Shown here: one piece after another, positions 57,478 through 64,000 of the stretch | Layout: each line of letters begins with the position of its first letter | Position numbering within the stretch: position 1 is the first letter of the stretch | Source of the DNA: Hordeum vulgare subsp. vulgare | Lineage: Eukaryota; Streptophyta; Magnoliopsida; Poales; Poaceae | Length of the DNA stretch: 64,000 nt | Direction of reading: 5' to 3' | Assembly (NCBI RefSeq): GCF_904849725.1 | Contig: NC_058522.1 | Span: forward strand, 231,979,084 to 232,043,083 | The notes under the pieces: model-generated | Seen by the model: the letters and a program-made list of their open reading frames with translations, nothing else | Database searches by the model: none | Told to the model about the DNA's origin: nothing | Position numbers and translations under genes: made by a program

Positions 57478-59068
57478 ATCTTGGGAAAGGATCAAATTGA
57501 TGATAAGAAATTGCCCAACTCATTGTTTGAATTTGTGGATGATCATACAATTTTTTTATGCAGGATTGAATTTTGTTTCTAGAAATCTTTTAGATTCTTC
57601 CGTGGATGGTACTTTTATGTAAATTACTTTGGGTGATGCTGCTAAATTGCTTGATAATATTATGGCTAATTATTCACAATGGCGTACTCAAAGAGCTCCT
57701 ACTAGTAAAATAGTTAAATTGATTGAAGAAATTGATGCTTTGAGTGATAGAGTTGATGATCTTATGAAATTGGTTGCTATTAAGCATGATCCTATCGATC
57801 CTAATGATATGCCTTTGTCTAGTTCTATTGAGCAAATTAATGATCCCATAGATGTGAATTTTGTCTCGCGGAACAATTTTAATAATAATGCTTATAGGAA
57901 TAATTTTAATCCTAGACCGTATCCTCGAAGTTCTTCAAAATATTATGGTAATTCCTATGGTAATTCTCATAATAATAATGCTAGGATACCCTCTGATCTT
58001 GAGAGTTATATTAAGGAATTTATCAATGCGCAAAAATCTTTCAATACTATGATAGAAGAAATTTTGAATAAGATTGATGATATGTCTAGAAGCATTGATA
58101 GGATTTCGCACGATGTAGAAAATCTCAAGAATAAAATTTTCCTAAGGTTGATATTAACGAATCAATTAAGCTTATATGTTTCCATAGAAGAAAGTAAGAA
58201 AAGAACCGCTATGCTTAGAGCGAAAAGCGAATTTCTAGAAAGAGCATTTCCCCATTGCTTTCATAAAAATGATGAAGAGATTAAAATGATTGGTGTTTCT
58301 TCTATTGATTCCCTGTTTGGTAAAGTTAAAATTAATAATGAGCGAACTAAAGAAGAGTCAACTTTATCTAGAGAGCGTTCCCATGATTTAGAGGGTAAAA
58401 ATGGTATTGAAAAAATTGATAAAAGTGAGATTGAAGAGGTCAAAACTTTAGCTAGTGATGCACCCACTATTTCGGATTGCAAAAACTTTAATTTTGTTTG
58501 CTTATCTTTGGTTGAGTATATTTCTATGTTGCAATCTACGATAAATTCACCCAATTCCTATGAACAAAATAAAGCTTTTACTAAACATATTTCGGATGCA
58601 GTGATAAAAGCTTTGGAAGAAAACTTAGAGCTAGAGATTTCAATTCCTATAAAATTATATGATGAATGGGAACCTACCATTAAGATCAAAATTAATAATT
58701 TAGAGTTCTATGCTTTATGTGATTTGGGTGCTAGTGTTTCCACAATTCCGAAATCTCTTTATGATGTGCTTGGTCTTACCAATATCGAAGAATGTTCTCT
58801 CAATTTGCACTTGCCAAATTCTACTATTAAACAACCTATGGGAAGAATTAATGATGTTCTTATTCTTGCAAATAGGAATTATGTGCCCGTACATTTTATT
58901 GTTCTTGATATTGATTGCAATTTTTCTTCTCTAATAATTCTTGGTAAACCGTTCTTGCGTACTATAGGGGGCGTCATTGGTATGAAAGAAGGGAATATTA
59001 AATTTAAGTTTCAACTAAGAAAAGGCATGGAACACTTCCCTAGATCTGAAATAAAATTACCATATTAA
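57478..59068 (+). pseudogene. Athila-like gag (3' part) and aspartic protease
   Basis: The frame resumes at 57481 (RIKLMIRNCPTHCLNLWM) and meets TAA at 57620-57622; from 57629 it is open for 479 codons (GDAAKLLDNIMANYSQWRT). It holds an Asn-rich segment (NNFNNNAYRNNFNPRPYPR), a coiled-coil-like region (SYIKEFINAQKSFNTMIEEI) and then a retropepsin: LCDLGASVSTIPKSLYDVLG carries the D-x-G-A active site (here DLGA, usual for this clade) and SLIILGKPFLRT the ILG-x-PF motif. The frame ends with RSEIKLPY and TAA, where the 3' UTR starts; RT should follow in autonomous Athila-like elements and is absent. The protease part itself is intact. Confidence 0.85.
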
Positions 59069-61617
59069 TCAATCATGATTGCAACCTATGGGACAATCGC
59101 TAAGGATGACATCACTTAAAATCTACGGTATATGCCTAGCTAGGGGCGTAAAACGATAGCGCTTGTTAGGAGGCAACCCAACGAATAAAATTTATTTTCA
59201 CTTTTTCTTTCTGTTATTGAGTGTTTGCACAACTATTCTACTGTTATAATTGTGTTTTTTGTGTTTTATTTAGTGTTCGTGCTAAGAAAAGCCTTCGGGA
59301 TCATGTGGGGTGTTAGTTGCTAGAATCCTGTTGGAAAACAGAAACGTTTGCATCCAATAGAAAAAAACTATAGATTACAGAAACGTCAAATGTGTCTGAA
59401 TTTTTTACATGAGATTTACATACAAATTCCATACGCTTTCCCATATTTTCAGAATTTTTGGAGTTACAAAAATATGAGTAAATTCGAGTCTTTACAGATT
59501 GTTCTGTTTTTAACAAATTATGTTTTCTTTGCGTTATGTGCTTGTTTTAATGATTTTATGGTTTGTATCGAGGTTTATAAGCCATGGTAAAGTTAGAATA
59601 CATTAGGTATAATTAAAAAATAAAATTGGAATATGTTTTGAACATTACCTTTAGTAAAGTTTGGTTTTCTTATACTAACGGATCTCACGAAAAATTTGTT
59701 GAGTTTTGCGTGATTGAAGTTTTCAAGTTTTGAGTGAGATTGCGATGGATGAAGGAGTAAGGAGTGATAAAACCTAAGCTTTGGGAAGCCCCATGGAATC
59801 CCAAGGCAATATCTTAGGAGTACCAAGCAGCTAAGCTTGGGGATGCCATGGAAGGCATCCCCTCTTTCTTCTAAAAACCATGGGTAATCTTACTTGGAGC
59901 TATATTTTTATTCCTCGCATATCATGAGTTTTGCTTGGAACATCTTGTATGTTTTGTTTCTTTGCTTTATTTTCTGGTTAGTTTGTCATAATAAACCTTT
60001 TTGGACACACCCATTTGAGAGAGCTAAATTATGCTATGATTTGTTAGAATCGCTCTTTATGCTTCACTTAAAAAAAATTGAACCATGGAATTGCTCAAGT
60101 ACTTCACTTATATCTTTTTTACCACGGTAGTAGTGTTATTTTGAAGAAATTTTCTCTCATGCTTCAATTAGATTATTTTGAGAGTTGCTGAAATTTTGAA
60201 GAATTCCTCTCTTGCTTCACTATATAATTTTGAGAGTTGAAAAATTTAAAGAAACTTGTGCTCTCGTTCTTCACTTATATTTGTTTGAGAGCTTGTTATT
60301 TGCAATGGTAATTTCCTTTATATGAAAATTAGTTCCAAAGTGATGAATGTCCAGGAAAGATGTAATAAAAACTTTCATGAAGATCATTGCATATTAAGCT
60401 TGATTTTTTGCAATAGTTTTGCGATATGAAGTTAGTAAGATGTGAGTTATGTTGATGAGTAGTTATGCTCTAGTAAGAATATTGGTGTTAAGGTTTGTCA
60501 TTCCCTATGCATGCACATGAAGTCAATAATTATGCTATGAAACTACATCCTACTTGTGTTGCATTATTCGGTGTTATTATGTTTGATGTTCACTTATGAT
60601 GATTTTTGTTCCTTGATTGGGCGCTTCTTAATCTATTTGCTAGGCTTCACTTGTACTAAGCAGGAATACTGCTTGTGCATCCAAATCCTAATCCCAAAGT
60701 TGTACCAAATGAGTCCACCATACCTACCTATATGATGTATTTCAACGTCGTTCCAAGTAAAATTTTCAAGTGCGAACTCTAAGATCAAAATAAATTTATG
60801 TTTTATGTGTCTGTGCCGCTTATGAAGCAGCGAGGGGTGTCCGGTATCTTCCATGTTAAATAGGTTATTCTCAAGATGAATGTTTATTCACTTATCATTG
60901 CACGAGAGTATGGCGGTAATAGGGATGCCCTGTACCAAAAAGAAAGAAAAAAACATTATCAAATAATAAATTCACTGGGAAGTGTTGGTATGAATGGTAC
61001 CCGTGGATACGGCTAGCCGTGGAATGTGAAAGAATGGTGGAAAAGGAATAAACTTTATTTTCAGTTTGGGAACCGCCTATAATTTATTTAGCATGGAGCA
61101 TACTCGAAACTCTTACTCGTTCTCGTTGACAGGAAAAGCATGCCACCCTAATAAAATTTATCTCTAAGTATTTCACTTTGAGCTCTGGCACCTGTACAAA
61201 TCCCGGCTTCCCTCTATGAAGGGTCTATCTATTTACTTTATGCAATTTTTATTGAATTTGAGTCTCCATCTTCTCTTATAAAGCACCAACTAAGGACCAC
61301 CATTATAATACTTGAGCATTGGATGTCGTTAATATTTGAGTGTGTTGCCTGAATGGATCAATGATAGAGCGTGATGGGCTAGGGATAACGTTCTTTAGCA
61401 CTGATATTTTGAAAGGCTTGGTTGCTTGTTGATATGCTTGAGTACTGAATTTTTCATGTCAAACTATAGACTATTGCTTTGTATCAACTATAAGTCAATA
61501 TGTCCATGCTGAAAGAAAAGGAATATGATGAACATGTGAGGCACCATTCCACATCAAAAAAATTGTTTTTTATCGTTTACCTACTCGAGGATGAGCAGTA
61601 ATTAAGCTTAGGGATGC
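59069..61617 (+). other. long 3' untranslated region of the Athila-like element
   Basis: 2.5 kb without supported genes. Contains GCGCTTGTTAGGAGGCAACC (59160-59180), the GGCATCCCCTC segment (59850-59868), several copies of a TTTGAGAG...TTCACTTA unit (60000-60300) and, right before the LTR, GAGGATGAGCAGTAATTAAGC, the polypurine-tract region. The minus-strand relative at 14506-15560 is a shorter version. Confidence 0.7.
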
Positions 61618-62085
61618 TAATATGTCTCCATGATATCTATTTTTTTATTGTTCCATGTTGTTATATTATCATTCTTGGATGATTTTTGATCATTTTATAG
61701 CAACTTTATATCTTTTTTGTGGCTAACCTATTGACATAGTGCCTAGTGCTAGTTGCTTTTTTTCCTTCACAAAAATCCATATCACATGAGGTCCAAATGC
61801 CATGAAACATTATGGAGATTTTCTTTGGACCGGAAGGAAACTTGGGAGGCATGATTGAGCAGCAAACGAGGCCCAGGGGGGCCATTAGACATCAGGGCAC
61901 GCTAGAGGCCCCTGGCTTGGCCTGGTATCTAGTGGGGCCCTCGAGCGCCTCCTCCGCCACCTCTCACTCTATAAATAGCCCAATATTCAAAAAAAACTAG
62001 AGGATTCGACGAAAACCCGTTTCAATCCCCCGCAAGTTCCATAGCCATGAAATCTAATCTATAGCTCTTTCCAGACAGGAACATG
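61618..62085 (+). repeat. Athila-like 3' LTR, truncated
   Basis: First 468 bp of the LTR (start decayed to TAATATGTCTCC), colinear with 48090-48570. TATA box TATAAATA at 61970-61977. Cut by the Angela LTR at 62086; the remaining 1 kb is not in the window. Confidence 0.85.
61970..61977 (+). promoter_or_regulatory. TATA box of the Athila-like LTR
   Basis: TATAAATA in CACTCTATAAATAGCCC. The 5' LTR has TATCAATA at the same place, so only the 3' LTR keeps a good box. Confidence 0.6.
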
Positions 62086-62474
62086 TGTTGGAAATATGCC
62101 CTAGAGGCAATACTAAAGTAGTTATTATTATATTTCCTTGTTCATGATGATCATTTATTATCCATGCTAGAATTGTATTGATTGGAAACTCAAATACATG
62201 TGTGGATACATAGTCAACACACCGTCCCTAGTGAGCCTCTAAAGGACTAGTTCATTAAACAAAGATGGTCAAGGTTTCCCGGCCATAGACATGAGTTGTC
62301 ATTTTATAACAGGATCACATCATTACGAGAATGATGTGATGTACAAGACCCAAACTATGAACGTAGCATATGATCTTTTCAATTTATTGCTATTGTTTTC
62401 TGCATGTCAAGTATTTGTTCGTATGACCATGAGATCATGCAACTCGCTGACACCGGAGGATTACCTAGTGTGTA
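62086..62474 (+). repeat. Angela 4 LTR, first 389 bp
   Basis: TGTTGGAAATATGCCCTAGA onward, colinear with other Angela LTRs up to GATTACCTAGTGTGTA. Ends abruptly where a TGATACGTC LTR begins. Left flank ACATG; the partner flank is not in the window. Confidence 0.88.
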
Positions 62475-63133
62475 TGATACGTCTTCGTCGTATCTACTTT
62501 TCCGAACTCTTTTGCCCTTGTTTTGGACTCTAATTTGCATGATTTGAATGGAACTAACCCGGACTGACGTTGTTTTCAGCAGAATTGTCATGGTGTTGTT
62601 TTTGTGCAGAAATAAAAGTTCTCAGAATGTCCTGACAATTTACGGATATTTTTTCTGTAATAAAAGAAAAATACCTGCGCAAAGTTCCACGTGAGGGGGC
62701 GTGCCAGTGGGCCACAAGCCCCTGGGCCGCGGCCATCCCCTATGGCCGTGCCATGAGGGCTTGTGGGGCCCACGTGGCACCACCGCCCCCAATCTCAGTT
62801 CTATATCTTCCGTTTCGCCTGGAAAAAAAAATCACAGAGAAGGTTTCATCGCGTTTTGCGATAGGCAGGCGCCGCCACATCGTGTTCTTCATCTGGAGGG
62901 CACATCTGGAGTCCGTTTCGGGCTCTGGAGAGGGGAAATCGTCGCCATCGTCATCATCAACCTTTCTCCATCGACAATTCCATGATGCTCTTCATCGTTC
63001 ATGAGTAATCTCATCGTAGGCTTGCTGGACAGTGATGAGTGGGATGAGACCTATCATGTAATCGAGTTAGTTCTTGATGGGGATTGATCCCTAGTATCCA
63101 CTATGTTCTAGATTGATGTTGCTACTACTTGGC
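62475..63133 (+). repeat. Fatima-like gypsy LTR, 5' part
   Basis: Starts TGATACGTCTTCGTCGTATC inside the Angela LTR. It has the family course (CAGCAGAATTGTCATGGTG, GTAGGCTTGCTGGACAGTGA, ATCGAGTTAGTTCTTGATGG). It is cut at 63134 by another LTR start. Family name from memory of sequence character. Confidence 0.65.
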
Positions 63134-64000
63134 TGTAACATCCCAAATTTCGGAGTGTTAATATAATTATTACATTGACTGTTTGTTTGTTTGAGTGATT
63201 GAAACTTGAGTGAAATTTGAAACTTTTCAAAAACTTTTGAATGAGAGGGAATAAAATGACTTTCCCGTTTCGTGTGAGTTCAAATTCATTTTTTTAAACC
63301 AGCGAGAGGAGATAGCATGACTTCTTCAACCACAAAGAATTTGAACCAAGGTGGCACTTGAATTTCCTTTCGATTTTTCCTTTGCATTTTGTTTTCTTCT
63401 TCACTCAAGAAATGCCGGGGAATAATATTCTGTCAAACGGAAAATATAAGAGGAACATGACCCTCCAAAGCCAGGGGCATTTGTTGAAGTATTTTGCGTC
63501 AAGAAAACAAAATTTAATTGAGAAAATATTTGCAAAAACAAAATAAAGCTTTTAGGGATTTTCTGGAAAATATTTTTTTTGAAGTATTTATTTTGGTCGT
63601 GCAAAAATGCCCATCTTCTCGGATTTATTTTTCTGATATTTGTGGTATATAACATTTATATTTTCGCAGGAGGAATTAATATCTTTTCATAATTTTTTCT
63701 TTCCTATTTTAACTATTAGGAAGTGAATCGTTTTTTTTTGGAAACCTAGCTGGGCCAATTTGGAAAAGAAATGAATCTCGCCCGATCCCCTATCATCCCT
63801 AACCTCCCGCTCCTTCCATCTCAGGCACGGTTGCCTTCCATGGCAGGGAGCCAAAATTCCTCCCTTCCGGATTTTGCGGATTCCCTTCCCTCCTAGCACC
63901 TCCCTCGCCCCCTATAAGAAACCCACCGGCCTCCGCAACCCATTTTCCCCACCACCCCGACCTCTCCTCACCTCACCGCCACCGCCAGCCATCTCGCAGG
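63134..64000 (+). repeat. start of a further LTR (gypsy-type), runs out of the window
   Basis: Begins TGTAACATCCCAAATTTCGG, the usual start of a group of Triticeae gypsy LTRs. AT-rich U3 is followed by a GC-rich part with TATAAG at 63913-63918 and a CCACC-rich leader. It could be mistaken for a host promoter and 5' UTR. No ORF is supported to the window end. Confidence 0.55.
63913..63918 (+). promoter_or_regulatory. TATA-like box near the window end
   Basis: TATAAG in CCCCTATAAGAAACCC, followed by a C-rich stretch typical of a plant transcription start region. Confidence 0.4.

Larger units (their letters stand above)
48090..62085 (+). mobile_element. Athila-like (Sabrina/WHAM-type) gypsy element encoding gag-protease only
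   Basis: LTR 48090 to about 49608, PBS 49612-49629, gag-protease 49804-50246 and 57478-59068, 3' UTR 59069-61617, and a partial right LTR 61618-62085. A CACTA element interrupts gag. No RT, RNase H or integrase lies between the protease end and the 3' UTR, so this is a non-autonomous type, as described for Sabrina-like families. The two LTRs are visibly diverged, suggesting an old insertion. The right LTR is cut off by an Angela LTR. Confidence 0.8.

Noticed and set aside
57629..59068. Intact host gene with an aspartic protease domain
   Set aside because: Position after an LTR, PBS and gag, and the retroviral-type DLGA and ILG-x-PF motifs, mark it as retrotransposon gag-protease.
63134..64000. 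Host gene promoter with TATA box and C-rich 5' UTR
   Set aside because: The segment begins with an LTR-type TGTAACATCCC start and no ORF follows within the window; kept as an LTR, though a host promoter cannot be fully excluded.

Overview
The window is plant nuclear DNA from a Triticeae grass (wheat, barley or goat-grass type). The evidence is at least five copies of the BARE-1/WIS/Angela LTR, whose 5' start TGTTGGAAATATGCCCTAGA is very characteristic, plus Athila-type (Sabrina/WHAM-like) LTRs primed from tRNA-Asp, CRM-type chromovirus sequence, a Fatima-like LTR, a CACTA element with a CACTACTAGG terminus and a Stowaway MITE. I recognise no intact host gene. Nearly all the sequence is nested, decayed transposable elements, so most coding entries are pseudogenes. 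Names are given from recognition of sequence character, not from a search.

Layout. 1-4555: Ty1/copia element on the minus strand (gag, PBS, LTR) with a CRM-type solo LTR inside its LTR (TSD TAATT). 4556-14505: minus-strand LTR element (gag-like pseudogene and 470-bp LTR) whose LTR holds a whole Angela element at 6027-14470 (TSD AGGAC). 14506-19649: minus-strand Athila-like remnant whose LTR is split by an Angela solo LTR at 17552-19376. 19777-35032: CRM-like chromovirus (plus) whose left LTR is split by an Angela element at 19921-28104 (TSD ATGAT) and whose coding region carries two related MITEs. 35033-36639: unassigned. 36649-42160: Mutator-like element (MULE) with long TIRs, a perfect 9-bp TSD (CTAACATCG), a broken transposase gene and a second convergent gene. 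42170-44267: GC-rich remnant of a zinc-knuckle protein.

44268-48089: minus-strand gypsy fragment (LTR, gag) holding a retroposon with an 11-bp TSD. 48090-62085: Athila-like element (plus) encoding gag and protease only. Its gag is interrupted by a CACTA element at 50247-57477 (TSD ATC), which itself contains a Stowaway MITE, an internally deleted Angela copy (51338-55597), a B3-like ORF and a hairpin. 62086-64000: Angela LTR start, Fatima-like LTR and the start of a further LTR, each cutting off the one before.

The nesting gives a relative order of insertion: copia before CRM solo LTR; CRM before Angela 2; Athila-like before CACTA before Angela 3; Athila-like before Angela 4 before Fatima-like. 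The most unusual items are the two-gene MULE with 29-30-bp iterated palindromes in its TIRs, the B3-like ORF in the CACTA element, the MITE pair in the chromovirus (one at the integrase catalytic Glu site), and several junctions that look like illegitimate recombination.
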